Assembly (NCBI GenBank): GCA_026008535.1
Contig: BRKX01000001.1
Coordinates: 71,126,317-71,190,316, forward strand
Reading direction: 5' to 3'
DNA length: 64,000 bases
Origin: Perilla frutescens
Taxonomy: Eukaryota > Streptophyta > Magnoliopsida > Lamiales > Lamiaceae
The notes beneath the pieces are model-generated. The model was not told where the DNA came from and ran no database searches. It worked only from the letters and a program-made list of their open reading frames with translations. Shown piece after piece: positions 12,269-24,932 of this stretch; positions within the stretch are counted from its first letter, which is position 1, and each line of letters begins with the position of its first letter. A program made the position numbers and the translations under genes.

Positions 12269-12551
12269 GTTAGGTCAGATTTTATTTTATGTTTTTATGT
12301 GTGTGCATTTTCATTTTTGTATGGAGTATCAATTTTTACGCTGATTAGTGCCAGATGAGATGCATATAAGTATCAGAGTTAGGTCATATTTTGTTTTATA
12401 TTTTTATGTGTGTGCATTTTCATTTTTTGTATGGAGTATCAATTTTCATGCTGATTAGTATCAAATGAGATGCTTATAAGTATCAAAGTTAGGTCAGATT
12501 TTATTTTATAATTTTTATGTGTGTGCATTTTCATTTTTTGTATGGAGTATC
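12269..12551. repeat. 110-bp tandem repeat, about 2.6 copies
   Basis: Copies begin GTTAGGTCAGATTTTATTTT at 12269, 12378 and 12488. The periods are 109 and 110 bp, and the last copy is truncated after GTATGGAGTATCA. Each unit contains GTATCA motifs that recur through the rest of the candidate element. Confidence 0.85.
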
Positions 12552-14559
12552 ACATGTAAAAACTGAATGGTACTATTTGATTTGATTGTATGTATCAAAT
12601 TTGAAGTATTGTGTTGTATGGTATGTTATTTTTTATGTGTGCATGTGTGAGTTCAGCATTAATTGACATGCTGGTTAGTACTAGTTTGATTTGATTTGTA
12701 TTCCCCTAACTGATTTTCTAACTTCATTTTTTTGGTTTGTAGCCCTTTGGTCGAAGGAAGCTTCTGGCCCTGTACTGTGCCCGTATCGCCCTTGCTAGAA
12801 TGAATGATTTAATATTTGAAGTTTATAAATCGATGATTGCATTCATGAACAAGAATAAGAAGTGATTGAGAATTTTGTATTTATTTTTAGATACTTGTGG
12901 TATTATGGCTGGATATTTGATACATTTGAACAAACACTTTGATATATTTTGATTTGGTGGTTTGGATTTGTTACATGTGGGGAGTTGGTTATGGTTAAAA
13001 CATGAAGCTGTTTGTAATGTTGGACGTGATTGGATGAGTTAAAATTTTGTACTTGTGTTATTTGTGGTATCTGTGATGGTGAATAGATGTTTTGGATTAT
13101 TTAATTTGAATCAATGGAATTGTGGTTAGTATTATTTTATTTTAAATTTTGTATCATTTAAGATGTTATTTTTTGGAATAAATTTTGTATAAAGTATACA
13201 TGTTTATGTTGAATTTTGTCCTTCTAATAACTAGTATAATATGTATTGAGCAAGACCCATATTTATTTTCAGAGACAATCGTAGTATCATTTGTTAAGTT
13301 ATAAAGTATCAAATGTTCAATAAAAAAAGTAACCATTTATTCCATGTTAACGTATTATTTGATATTTTTTTTCTGATTTCAAGGAAAGATAAATTTATTT
13401 TTAGTAATGAGATTAGCATCATTTATGTAGTTACAAAGTATCACATTTTTAAAAAAGGTAACATTAGATCCTATTAAGTATCATTTATTTGGTATAAATG
13501 TATCAATTGAAAAACAAAAACGTATCGTTTAAGAAACAAATGTAATATCAGTTTAAGAAGCAGCTGAAAATGCCAACATGTGTATTTTTGTGTATGATTT
13601 CCAATTCAAGAGTTAATTCACTCTTTTAGCTGCTATCAAACATGGACAATATTTTTCATCACAACTGAAGAAATTAAAATAAAAAATCAATTTTGAAAAA
13701 TTTCTAATAAAGTTCCCTTACTTGTCATTTTTCACATAAAAAAAAGCAACTTGAACAACCAGTAAGAGTAGACTAACTAGAAATCATGCATAAATGAATT
13801 TCTAAGAAATGAAATTACATCATAATAGTATTCCAAAATGATAAATTTCTTACATAATAAAATATGATCAACATTTTTATTCAAATTGAACTATTAAAAC
13901 ATCCCAAGATAAATTTAAAAAATGAGTAAAATCTTCAATCCAAGAATTTGCAAAATAAATTTAAGAAGTGAGTCAGATAAATAGAAAAGGTACCATTTAA
14001 TAAGCATGAAAGTATCAATTATACTAAAGACAGGTATCAACCTGATATCCATCTAAAACAAATGAGGGTTGGGAGTCTTGGAGCCAAACTGATTCAACTG
14101 AATTGAGCTTGTTTCACCATTGTTCTTTGTGTATTTTTCCTAACACCAAATCCAACCTTTCTAGCATGCTTGTAGTACAATTCGTACATCTCATCAAATG
14201 TTTATCTTTGAGCACCAATGAGGGATCCAGACAAGTTCACAGTATCACCTAATGTGCATGAAAGTATCAATTAAAATATTGTAGAGTATCAAAGTCATGT
14301 GGGTATAACCTGATCAATTTATGGAAAAATTTAACCTCCGTATTGTGCTCATATAGGGATTGGTTCATTATCAGAATCATCAATTATCACAAGATCTTAT
14401 ATATTATATCCCACATTCATGTTAATTTCATCCATCCTTCCAAGTCTAATTTTCAAATTCCCAACAAACATTCCCAAAATTTGAAATATTTAATTGTTAG
14501 AATATACAAAATTAATTTTACAATTACAATCCAAACAATTGAATAGATTTGATTGAATT

Positions 14560-14778
14560 TTAGAAACTCACCTTCAAATTTTCGATTAGCAAAAAAATGG
14601 ATGAAAATTGAATTTCTTCAACGACGAAGATGATGTCGTCGTCGTGAGCTTCCGGCACGGTGGTCTTGAGTTGTCGGCATGGTGGTAATGGTGGCGGCGT
14701 TGGCGTTCGCGAGAGGTCGACTCCTCTCTGTCGGCCGCGATTCTCTTCTCCATCTCTCTCTCTTTCTCGCGTTTTCAT
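14560..14778 (-). other. Exon-like frame of unknown product at the right end of the candidate element
   Basis: A 72-codon minus-strand frame is GC-rich against AT-rich surroundings. It starts with an Arg/Glu-rich segment (MKTRERERDGEENRG) and runs into LIENLK followed by a GTGAGT donor at its end. It could be the first exon of a degraded element gene or a captured host leader. No family is recognised. Confidence 0.3.
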
Positions 14779-14987
14779 TTTTCTATTTTTTTTTAAATTA
14801 GGGATTAAGTTGTTTGTGGGCTACTCCAGGTGATGGACCGACCCGTCTGACCCATCAGTCTCCTGCACATGAGAGCTTCCATTTGAAAAAATATAAACAA
14901 ATTGGCACATGAATGTAACAGAAAACGTAAAGGAGGATTTGAAATAGTTTTTAGTTGGTGAACATAATGGAACATTAATAATAACAA

Positions 14988-15651
14988 GGCCAAATACATA
15001 CTTTTGTCTTGAAATACTTTAACATTTTTTTTCTGAAAATGTTATGAACTATGAACTTTTGTGCAAAAATGACCTGAACTTCAAAAAAATAAAAAATAGA
15101 AAAATATCATGAACTTTTTATTTTTTTCTGTAAAAATGTCATGTGATTAAATTTTGAGCATCAGATTAATGATGAGGTATACCGAAGTCCAGCATGTCAA
15201 AATGATGTGAAATTTGTAATTTTTTTAAAAAATAAATAAATAATAATAATATTATTATCCACTTTTATCTCTAAAATGGTAACTTCTCATTCCATCAAAA
15301 CTCTCAAAAAATAAATGATTTCTTTTCATTTCTCCCTAAGTCTCAATCTGGACAGAACCAACCCGAAAAAATTACATGCCCTTCAAATTGAAATTTAAAA
15401 GAAATCCACTTCATTTGACATGTTGGACTCTTGTATGCATCCCTAAATCAAACACCATAAATTGAATTCTAGGACATTTTTACAAAAAAAAAAAAAAAAC
15501 TTCAGGACATTTTTTTTGTATTATTTGAAGGTCAATACATTTTTAGAAAAAATGTCAAAGTCTAGAATATATTTTGGTTTTAGTATTATTTGAAGTTCAT
15601 GACATTTTTAGAAAAAAGATTAAAATTCAGGACATAAGTATATATTTGGTC
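14988..15651. mobile_element. MULE-type MITE (664 bp)
   Basis: The inverted ends are GGCCAAATACATACTTTTGT at 14988 and GACCAAATATATACTTATGT read from 15651 on the other strand. The flanks TAATAACAA (14979-14987) and TAAAAACAA (15652-15660) form a 9-bp target duplication with one mismatch. The interior is AT-rich with repeated AAAATGTCATGAAC-like motifs and no coding potential. Confidence 0.8.
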
Positions 15652-15737
15652 TAAAAACAAACGTGTCAATAAATATATATTCATACATTTAATATCATAA
15701 ATTCAATTTAAACAATTGAAATTAAACCGTAAAGCTT

Positions 15738-15844
15738 TGGGCTTATACGCCCCATTTCACTAAAAGCCAAATTGGCCCATAGCATTTTATTTAATTTTTT
15801 AATTTTTTTGTATCACCCCCATCAAACAAAACCCTAAACCCTAA
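15738..15844 (+). promoter_or_regulatory. Site II and telo-box motifs upstream of CBF5
   Basis: Site II-like TGGGCT lies at 15738-15743 and GGCCCAT at 15774-15780. A double telo-box AAACCCTAAACCCTAA lies at 15829-15844, about 100 nt before the ATG. This pair of motifs is known to mark plant ribosome-biogenesis and translation genes and their growth-linked expression, which fits CBF5. Confidence 0.7.
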
Positions 15845-15945
15845 TTCTTCTGTAATATTCTAGTCCGCCACTAGATAAACCCCCATTTCTCCATTTCTCC
15901 ACCGCAAAAATCCTAACCCTAAATTTCAAAACCTGCTACACCGCC

Positions 15946-17718
15946 ATGACCGAATCTCAGCTCCCCCACTCCGAGAAATCGAACAAGAAGAAGAAGACCG
16001 CCGAAGAAGACGGCAACCAGAACGACGCCGTCGACTTCCTGATTAAGCCGCAGAGCTTCACCCCACCCGTCGACACCTCTCAATGGCCGATTCTCCTCAA
16101 AAACTACGACAAGTTGAATGTCCGAACCGGCCACTACACGCCGCTTCCCTGCGGCTACTCGCCGTTGAAGCGGCCGTTGGCGGAGTACATCAAATACGGG
16201 GTGATGAATCTAGATAAGCCCGCGAATCCGTCGTCGCACGAAGTCGTGGCGTGGATCAAGCGCATTTTGCGGGTCGAGAAAACCGGGCATTCGGGTACGC
16301 TCGACCCGAAAGTCACCGGCAATTTGATCGTCTGCATCGACCGCGCCACGCGGTTGGTGAAATCGCAGCAGGGCGCCGGAAAAGAGTACGTGTGCATCGC
16401 TCGATTGCATTCGAAGGTGACCGATGTTGCTAAGGTGGCGAGAGCGCTTGAGACGCTGACGGGGGCCGTTTTCCAACGGCCGCCGCTGATTTCCGCGGTT
16501 AAGAGGCAGCTCAGGATTCGAACAATCTACGAAAGTAAGCTCCTCGAGTACGATGTGGATAGGCATTTGGTTGTTTTCTGGATTTCGTGTGAGGCAGGGA
16601 CGTATGTGAGGACAATGTGTGTTCATTTGGGGCTTTTGTTGGGTGTGGGAGGGCATATGCAGGAGCTAAGGAGGGTGCGGTCGGGCATTTTAGGCGAAAA
16701 GGATAATATGGTAACAATGCACGACGTGATGGATGCGCAGTGGATGTATGATAATTATAGGGATGAGAGTTATTTGAGAAGGGCGATCATGCCGTTGGAG
16801 GTGATTCTGACTAGTTATAAGAGGCTCGTTGTGAAGGATTCAGCGGTGAATGCTATTTGCTATGGGGCGAAGTTGATGATTCCGGGGTTGTTGAGGTTTG
16901 AGAATGATATCGAGTCTGGGGAGGAGGTGGTGTTGATGACGACTAAAGGGGAGGCGATTGCTCTGGGGATTGCGGAGATGACGACTGCAGTGATGGCTAC
17001 TTGTGATCATGGAACAGTGGCGAAGATTAAGAGGGTGGTGATGGATAGGGATACTTATCCTAGGAAGTGGGGGTTGGGGCCGAGGGCTTCCATGAAGAAG
17101 AAGCTTATTGCTGAGGGGAAGTTGGATAAGCATGGGAAACCGACTGAGAAAACACCCGTTGAGTGGTCGAGGAATGTGGTTTTGCTTGCTGGAGGGGATT
17201 CTGCGATTGCTAGTCTTGCAGCAGCTGTGGAGCCACAGCCTGCTAAAGCAGAGAATGTGGAGGGTGCTACTGCATTGGAGGGGGGTGAGGAGAAGAAGAA
17301 AAAGAAGAAGAAGAAGCACGAGGTTGGGGAGGATGATTGTGAGAAAGGGCATAAACGGAAGGTTGATGCAGTTGATGGTAGTCCTACTGCAGAGTGTGTT
17401 GTTAAGAAAGCCAAGATTGAAGATGAGAAGGCTGAAAATGTAGAGGCGGAAGCAGAAACGAAGGAGAAGAAGAAGAAGAAAAAGAAAGAGGGTGCTGATG
17501 AAGACGAAGCTGATGGTGGGAAATCGAAGAAGGATGAATCTCTGGCATCAGATGAGGAGAAGTCGGAGAAAAAGAAGAAGAAAAAGAAGAAAAACAAGGA
17601 TGCTGAAAATGGTGACTCTGCTTCGCCTGCGGCTGCGGATGATGATAATGCAAGTAAAAGTGAGGAGAAGAAGAAGAAGAAGAAGAAGAAAAAGAAGCAC
17701 AAAGATGATGAAGAGTAG
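15946..17718 (+). CDS. CBF5: CBF5/NAP57 (dyskerin homologue), H/ACA snoRNP pseudouridine synthase
   Basis: This is a single-exon gene of 590 codons. A dyskerin-like N-terminal segment (about residues 30-80) precedes a TruB pseudouridine synthase domain (about 85-270) with the catalytic motif [12 protein letters not shown]. Asp120 (GAC at 16303-16305) is the catalytic residue. A PUA RNA-binding domain (about 285-370) is followed by a lysine/glutamate-rich tail with at least five poly-Lys runs (from about residue 440), the nucleolar KKE tail of this family. The enzyme isomerises uridines in rRNA and snRNA guided by H/ACA RNAs, together with GAR1, NHP2 and NOP10, in nucleolus and Cajal bodies. 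Arabidopsis CBF5 is of similar length (about 565). Lack of introns is normal for plant CBF5. The frame is undamaged. Confidence 0.96.
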   Translation: MTESQLPHSEKSNKKKKTAEEDGNQNDAVDFLIKPQSFTPPVDTSQWPILLKNYDKLNVRTGHYTPLPCGYSPLKRPLAEYIKYGVMNLDKPANPSSHEVVAWIKRILRVEKTGHSGTLDPKVTGNLIVCIDRATRLVKSQQGAGKEYVCIARLHSKVTDVAKVARALETLTGAVFQRPPLISAVKRQLRIRTIYESKLLEYDVDRHLVVFWISCEAGTYVRTMCVHLGLLLGVGGHMQELRRVRSGILGEKDNMVTMHDVMDAQWMYDNYRDESYLRRAIMPLEVILTSYKRLVVKDSAVNAICYGAKLMIPGLLRFENDIESGEEVVLMTTKGEAIALGIAEMTTAVMATCDHGTVAKIKRVVMDRDTYPRKWGLGPRASMKKKLIAEGKLDKHGKPTEKTPVEWSRNVVLLAGGDSAIASLAAAVEPQPAKAENVEGATALEGGEEKKKKKKKKHEVGEDDCEKGHKRKVDAVDGSPTAECVVKKAKIEDEKAENVEAEAETKEKKKKKKKEGADEDEADGGKSKKDESLASDEEKSEKKKKKKKKNKDAENGDSASPAAADDDNASKSEEKKKKKKKKKKHKDDEE

Positions 17719-19072
17719 GCAGTAGGTGTGTGTGTGTGATGAGGGGTTAATTCTCAACTTTTGTCATTTGTGTAAATTAAGCCTTTCTTGCCCACCTTGA
17801 GCATTCAACCGGAGACTTAGTTTAATAATAGAATCTTAATTTTCTCTTTCCTACAACATTTTTGCCTTTTTATTATGTTTGTACTTTGTTATCAGATATG
17901 TTCTTATGAATTTTACTGTAATGCATGCAGACTTGTCTTTTTTTCCCACTAATTGTCTCACATTTTGTGCTCTTCCAACTGTTTACCGCTTGAGCTGAGG
18001 TTGAAAAATGATGCTGTCTTTGCTATAGAAAGAAACAGATGAGAAAATCTCATCTTGTTTTTCATGTTATCATGTTCTGGCATTGAAACAATATTTTTTA
18101 GGGATCTCTCTCTCTCTCTCTCCATAACGTTGGGTGGGGGCAGATGGAAGGAATCCTATGGTGAGAAAGGTGGTCGGCGGCGTAAATTATAATTGAACCA
18201 TTCATGTTGTAGGTGTTGGTCCGCACATGTTATGTAGGGTTACTCTTTCATTGAATGTACACACACATTCACATTGTAGGGGCCATTACCATATAATATA
18301 ATATAATATATATTGTATATAATATTATTTTTATAATCCAAGTCTCGTATCAAAAGGTGGTCGTTTCTTTTTTAATTTTTTTTTTTTTTTGGGGGGGGGG
18401 GGAGTTAAGCTAATTAATCGTTAATAGCTCTAAATTGGTGATTATTTTTTATGTTTTTTCAGAACACTAGCTAGAGTGAAAACCGTTTATGTAATGCTAA
18501 TGAAGATGTTTGCATGGCCTCAAAGTTTGTTTGTTATTTTTTATAAAATTTTGGGTTTGTTATGTTTTTCTTTTTATAGAGCCCATTTCTTTATTGGTAA
18601 TATTTGAAATTACTGGGTCAGTTGCAAAAGGAAAAATCACTGGACATGGACATTTATTTACACTATAGTCTATAGTAAAAATAGTACAAAATTATTTTCA
18701 TATTACACTGGACATGGACATTTATTACATGCAAATTATTTTCGCTAACTTTTCATGAATGAAGAATTACTATATTAGTCCTCGACAACATTTTTTTTAA
18801 GACGAGTTTAAAACAAAAATAACAATACAGTGTCAACAATCTCCAATTGAACATTGAAAATAAAAATAAAAAATGCCGAGATTAATAAGCAAATATATGA
18901 ATTTATTCCTCAGAGATGTATAGAAATACAAAAGAATATATCAGTAATACCCAACCGCAAGTCCACCACAGTCTCTAACTAAATTAAATAAAGCCCCCAA
19001 AAAAAATCCACACCGAAATACGAACAACGTAAACAACAAACAATTAATTAATACAAATTCAAACACAGAAAT
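17719..19072. other. Intergenic region with simple repeats
   Basis: The CBF5 3' UTR probably ends within the first 150-300 nt. After that come a short CT run (about 18107-18122), an ATATA cluster (18291-18325), a T/G homopolymer run (about 18380-18402) and AT-rich DNA. No gene or clear transposon end was seen. Confidence 0.5.
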
Positions 19073-19276
19073 TCACCGCCTCAACAGCGCGACGGCGGAG
19101 AAGAGAAGCGACGCAGCGACGGCGGCGCCGGAGACCGGCAACGAGAATGCAGCTCCGGTGTCGGGCGCGGGCGCCGGAGCCTGAGCCTGAGCGGAAGCGG
19201 TGGAGGCAAATGCAGTGAGCGCAACGATGGCGTAAGCCACCATTACGGCGGCCTTCACGATGCTAATTTGCGCCAT
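19073..19276 (-). CDS. Arabinogalactan peptide (AG peptide), GPI-anchored
   Basis: The 67-codon frame starts MAQISIVKAAVMVAYAIVAL. A signal peptide (about 1-29, ending STASA) is followed by a very short mature core, AQAQAPAPAPDTG, whose Ala-Pro repeats are sites for proline hydroxylation and arabinogalactan addition. A small-residue omega region and a hydrophobic C-terminus (about 48-67, ending LLRR) then form the signal for GPI attachment. This is the canonical AG-peptide layout at the cell surface and wall. The in-frame stretch upstream of this ATG is longer but would destroy the signal peptide, so this start is preferred. The gene is intronless. Confidence 0.88.
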   Translation of the reverse strand: MAQISIVKAAVMVAYAIVALTAFASTASAQAQAPAPAPDTGAAFSLPVSGAAVAASLLFSAVALLRR

Positions 19277-21172
19277 TGGTGATAAGCGGTGTACGGTAGC
19301 AAAAAAAAAGGGCAGAATAATGCGAGAGGGAGAGAAGAGCAAGAAGAAGAGTTGTACAGGAATGCTTTGGGGGTTGTACCGATTTATAGAGGGAGGGGAG
19401 GAGAGGAGAGAGGGGGGCGCTAAGGCTACAGTGACAGCTGGTGACAGAGAATGATTCAAAGAAGAAAATGATTGTATGTGAATGAATGAAAGAGAGGAGT
19501 TATTGAAGGTGTCGGCGACGGCGTCGTATTAGTGGGGGACACGTTGCACCTAGCCTGTAATGTAGTGGGACTTTTCCACGTGCGTGTTTTTTTTAATTTT
19601 GTTTTTCTTTTGGGTGCCTACCTATATATCTTTTCCTACTCTTAGGTCTCGTGAGTTCGAATTTCATTTTCCATTTTTATTTCATACTAAATTTATGATG
19701 CTATTTATCCAGAAATTGATTATGCATGCGGTAGATTTAGAATCAAAACACGACACTTATGAAATGATTCAATCCAAAGTATAAATAATAATGATGCTGT
19801 GTTGGTCCACTTGATTGGCTAGAATTTGGATTTTGCCTGTGTTTGGATATATATGTTTAGCTTAAATTGAATATGTATATGATCTGAATTTGGAATTGAC
19901 ACGGAAACGACTCGATGATTCTTTTAATGACTTGGGGCACTTAGAAAAAACGTGGGTGAAGGTGGAAGGAACGCGATAGGGCCGTGCTTGACAGAAGGTT
20001 AGAGTAGATAGGATAGATTGAATGGATTTGTGATGTGAGAACTTACCCGATACGAACCTCGATCCTTGTGGACAAAAACGCACACCTTAAAGCAAATACT
20101 TGATTGGCGAGTCACTCTGAATCTTCCATGATCCAGAACGACTCTCTTAATTTCAGATTCAAAGTTGCCAAACTTAAAATCTACAATTTTCGAAAATAAA
20201 GAACACGAATTTTGGGTTGGTGAGATGAGACATGAAAAATATTGTATTAAATTATTTGATGGATTAGGATTCGAATTACAATTTATATTCTATTGCATGT
20301 TGAAATTTTTGCTTATGATTTGATAGTGTTTAAATTAAAAAAATTTGATACAGGACCTAATGAAAAATACCAAAAAATGATTTTCTCTATTATTATTAAG
20401 TTCAATAAATTTAATGTCTTTAAATAGTCCCCATATTACTTGAAACAATATTTGATGTGACTAACCTCCAAACTATTGATTTGTTGGTACTGAAAATGTA
20501 GACGTTATTTGAAGATATAATTGTGGACAATAAATTGGTGGGGTGTTGGAATAAGTGCATGGAGATATTTTTGTGGTGGGAAATTTATCAATATATACAA
20601 AATATAAAGGATTATGGAGAAAGAAAGAAAGAAAAGAAGAGGTAGTCCAATCCATCTCAATCATAGTATACAAAATACCAAATTTATTGCCGAGATCTTT
20701 GATCCTAAAAAGAAATATGCTTATGATTTTGTTTCACTTGATCAAACAGTAAATTTAATATAATTCAACTACATTAATTAAATAAGACAAGACCGATTAA
20801 TAAAGCACGGAAAATCAACTGATTGTCTAGACATGAAATGATGTAGTTAGTAATGAAGCACAGCAATAGAGAATTTCGAGTTCAACTCTGATCCATAATT
20901 TTTATTTTTATTTTAAAAAGGGCCCATTTTTATTGAACGCTGCTACCTTCAAAGAAAGGAAAAGAGAGAGAAGAGAAAAGTTAAACATGTTTCTTCACTT
21001 TCTTGTTGATTCAAATCCTCAAAAATCAAAGAAAACACCACTCTTTCAGGCAAAGTAATTACACATTCAAGCCCAGAAAAAAAAAGAAAGGAAAAAAAAA
21101 CAACAAACAAACACTTCTCCTACAATAAATAATGAGAACTCAAGTTCTTGATCATGTCCAATACTTGAAGAA
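19277..21172. other. Promoter of the AG peptide and AT-rich spacer before the NEK 3' end
   Basis: The first 250 nt are the AG-peptide promoter and leader. The rest is AT-rich with no supported gene. A GAGTTCGAATTTC motif near 19652 resembles a tRNA/SINE B box but lacks a partner A box. Confidence 0.4.
19382..19388 (-). promoter_or_regulatory. TATA box of the AG-peptide gene
   Basis: TATAAAT on the minus strand lies about 105 nt upstream of the AG-peptide ATG, at a spacing that suits a TSS about 75 nt upstream of the start codon. Confidence 0.5.
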
Positions 21173-24100
21173 TCACGAGTCCTTGGCCAAATTCTGTGCA
21201 TTCATTAGGCTCTTCGTCAGCCAGATTGCTGTTTCTCGGGAAGAGACGGTGTCTTCACCAAATGGCTTAAGCACACCGGAGAGCTCATCAAACTTATCTT
21301 GCTTGAGCAGACGCGCACATAGCTCAAGCAAGGACTCTAAAGCATCGGCTCTCTTTGGCCCCGGTGCTTCCACTTCATCCTTACCTTCCTCTACTTTAGC
21401 TGCAGCTGTTGGATGTAACAACGGATCATCCATTGATGCTTGGCTCACGAGCTGTGTGTCTTCGTTCTCAGCTTGCATTGCTTTCATTGGGGACTCTGCC
21501 TTGATCTCCACCACATCATTGTCTGAACGAGTCTCAGTGTCATCAGCTGGCATGCCATCCGGAGGCGTTCCAGAGCATGGACCGCTACTTTCATCCCCAG
21601 TCGACATGCTTCTTGGCTCTGCAACGACGTTGGAGATCACAGTTTCTTCAGTTGATGGCATGTTTTCAGCAAGGGGCATAGCTTCATCACCACAAACTAT
21701 GCTGGATGCAGCTGTTTTGCTGCAGTTCTTGGCTGCAGCATCGTCTGTCTTCGTTTCTGTTTCCCCAGTGCTGCATAGAGGCTTCATATCTGCTATCTTT
21801 TCACTCTCATGATCTTCATCTTCCACTGTTGCAGAGTGCTTGGGAGAGTACTCTTCTTGCTCGTCTGAACGTTCGTTTGTTGATATTTCCAAATCATCTG
21901 CTACATTGATGCTCCCTTTAAGTGATGCTGAGTCAAGATTGTCCTGATCAGATCCATTGCAAGCAGTTGTCTCGCAACTTGTGTCCCCGCTTTTGGAATC
22001 TTCGCTGTCATGAGAAATCTTTCCAGAGTAGCTCGTGGGATCGACTCTCTTTGTCTCGAGCTTGTCTTCTATCAATGGATCGCCATCCAGTAAATTTGGA
22101 TACGGCATATCTGCATTTTCATCAAATAATGGGAGCAGCTCCCTCTGTTTCAGTTGCACCTCTCCCCCCTTCGACTCTTTCCTAGAACCAGAAGAACTTC
22201 TAGGTGAGGATTTCGCCATTTTCTCCTTCGTCTTGTTTGGAGAGGGAGACTTCACAGGAAGAAACACGGTCGATGGATTGTGACATCGAAGAAGGAATGG
22301 CTGCAAATGAGGATGCCTCAACAGTTCTGCAGCCTATGATAAGCCAAAATATTCAGAATTAGGGATCACAATGCTATTAACTCTATGAACAACGAAATCA
22401 AAACGGGTAGGAAATACCGTTGGCCTGTGTTCCGGGCTCTTCCTCAGCATGCTCTTAATGATCTGTTTCCTGAGATCATAAAGAAGATCCTTACTTGTCG
22501 TTTCATATCTCAATATTTGTGTCAATATATAACAGATAATGTGCAGTTAACTTACAGAGTGGAAGAGTAAATAATAGGAAGTGGAGAGATCAAAGATCTG
22601 TTTATCTTGTTGATAAGTCCAGCCATATCCTATTCATTTCATTCTAATATCAGCAACAACATATCATAGTCGAATGACTGCAATATTTTACATATTGCAG
22701 TGATTTATGCAAAGCAAAAACGAACTTACAGTAGCTCTAAATGCTTGTTGGTGTGCAGCAATCTCAAACATACAACAACCTATGAACAAGAATGTCCTCA
22801 TTAAGTAATCAAGACACGATGAGCTAAGATGACATATATTCATAACAAAAATTAATTACCTAGTGACCATATGTCTGATTTATAGCCATACGGGATATCT
22901 GCAAGAAGCTCCGGGCACATATAGTTGGGAGTTCCAACAACCTAGAATCAGGCAAATACATCATCCACCAATCTTCGCATAGATCCAAGAAACGGGTTTA
23001 TTATATGGCAAGCGCCTCGAGTAATTCAAGCACGAGCCTAAAATACATATCCATCACTGTGATGTACTATACATGGGTGAAAACATGAAAAGTGTAATGT
23101 AACCAAGCACCACCTAAGAACCTGATATGTCAAGTAAAAACTCTAGACTTATCGTCTTCCCATTTCTCAATATACTCAAGCTGTTGGTTGGCTTAATAAA
23201 TTGATCTTAGCTCTTTCTCAAACCTCTTTAAGTATAGCTTAAAACTAGTCCTTCAGAGATTTGATCAAGAACTTAATTTATACTAAGCTGCATATTGATG
23301 TCTGATTGCATCTCACAGCTTTAGTCAACTACAAACGTGCACTAAAATATGTAGAAGCATAGTACAAATATATAATCTCTTAGAACCATTCATACCGAAG
23401 AAGCAAGACCCTCCTCGTTAAGAAGTTTTGCCAGTCCAAAATCACCTATAAGTCAACACAGTAAGCGAAATTCAGAAACTATAACCAACGAATAGAGGCA
23501 AGTCACTTCAAAAAAACTTGCTTTAGCCTTCTTACCAAGACGGATATCATTTTCCTTCGTCAGAAATATGTTAGATAACTGGAAGGGAAAGAAAAAGACT
23601 CAAGTTAGAAGGGATCAAATTAATAAACAGCAGGCATCTTCGCTTTTTGAATATAGAATGAACCTTTAGATCCCTATGAAGAACACGGTTGGAATGCAGA
23701 TAATCAATAGCTAATAACAATTGAGTTAGCCACTTGCATATTTTCTGGAGCAAACAGAAGAATCTCAATACTTAGTTTGAGTTGGAAACTAACAGTAAGA
23801 GTCAATCTTTCAAAAGAATATCAATTAAAATCACCTCCTCCGGGTAATATGCTCCTCTTGCCCTCCTTATAATCTCAGACCTGTATAATCAGAAATATGA
23901 ATACAAGAACGGAGAAAAACCACCACGACTCAACTGCTTCTTCTCCAAAAGAATCAATTCACACTTGCAGAAATATTATCTGGAGACGACAGAGTTTGAG
24001 TTCAGCTGGACTACTTACATGTCTCCACCTTCGCAGTAGTTGGTCAGAATGCATATACAACTTCCCTGCAGAACAATTCAGACGGATAGGCCTCTTTAGA

Positions 24101-24868
24101 ATCAGCTTCATGAAAGCTGAACCTATAAACAAACTATAATTTATTGAGGTAGCTTTCGACCAACAGAAAAGAATGAGAATCGACATAGTACCTTATCCAC
24201 CCAAGCATCTTTATATTCAACTATATATGGATGATGTAATTTTGAGATTAAGCTCATCTGCAATGGAGACAAGCAAACATCACAAAATATAAGAGAATAA
24301 ATACGCAGTCATTTATATTAGTTCTTGCAGATCATACCCCTCCCAAAAATTCAGTTGAAATATACTCAACACTAGAGCAAGAGATTACATGATCTTCACG
24401 TGCTCCACAACTACATCTATTAGATACACGATTCTTACAAATTTAAGCAATCCTATGATAAAAAACCAGAAATAAAAAACAAGCATTGTCAAAACCTCTT
24501 GGTGAGCCGTGCGCTTGAACTTCTCTGTCTGTTTCGAAATACGAATTTTCTTTAGCACGTACCTACGGGAGATGTAAACAAGAAAGAAGAGAAAAAGTTA
24601 TAGAAACTCCATGAGCAACTTCCTACTCCATATTTGAGCTTCTTTTTTTTAAGATTTTTTTGTATAAAAAATAAAAATAAAAATCCACACCATTGATCGT
24701 ATATCTGAGTTTCTAACAACGCTTTTTGTTCTTAATACTTGCAGCCAATTATAATTCTGTTTCTATTTTGTTTTCCTCCGAAGTGTCGGCAAAAGAGTCT
24801 CTACCAAGCTCATTAGTCCAGACAAACATGCTAATGACCAAAAAATATTATCTCAACTCTGCAATCTT

Positions 24869-24932
<64 letters not shown>

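Larger units (their letters stand above)
11429..14880. mobile_element. Candidate 3.4-kb TIR DNA element with diverged ends
   Basis: The 8/9-matching flanks ATTTGAAAT (11420-11428) and ATTTGAAAA (14881-14889) look like a 9-bp target duplication. The inner ends share diverged inverted similarity. The best part is TCAGACGGnTCGnnCC, read + near 11471 and - near 14850, followed by CCTAATTT on both inner sides. Each end resembles a 5' UTR pointing inward: a CT-rich leader at 11560-11650 (+) and a frame with a GTGAGT donor at 14560-14778 (-). The interior has one short acceptor-preceded frame (12743-12864, unknown product), a 110-bp tandem repeat and many GTATCA motifs. No transposase is recognisable. 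The boundaries are tentative. Confidence 0.4.

Noticed and set aside
17055..17702. Long minus-strand frame rich in Phe and Ser
   Set aside because: It is the antisense of the CBF5 Lys/Glu tail, where AAG/GAG repeats read backwards as Phe/Leu/Ser. There is no independent support.
19260..19459. Upstream in-frame extension of the AG-peptide frame, and the antisense frame opposite it
   Set aside because: Extension would place 61 residues before a perfect signal peptide. A TATA box at 19382-19388 falls inside it.
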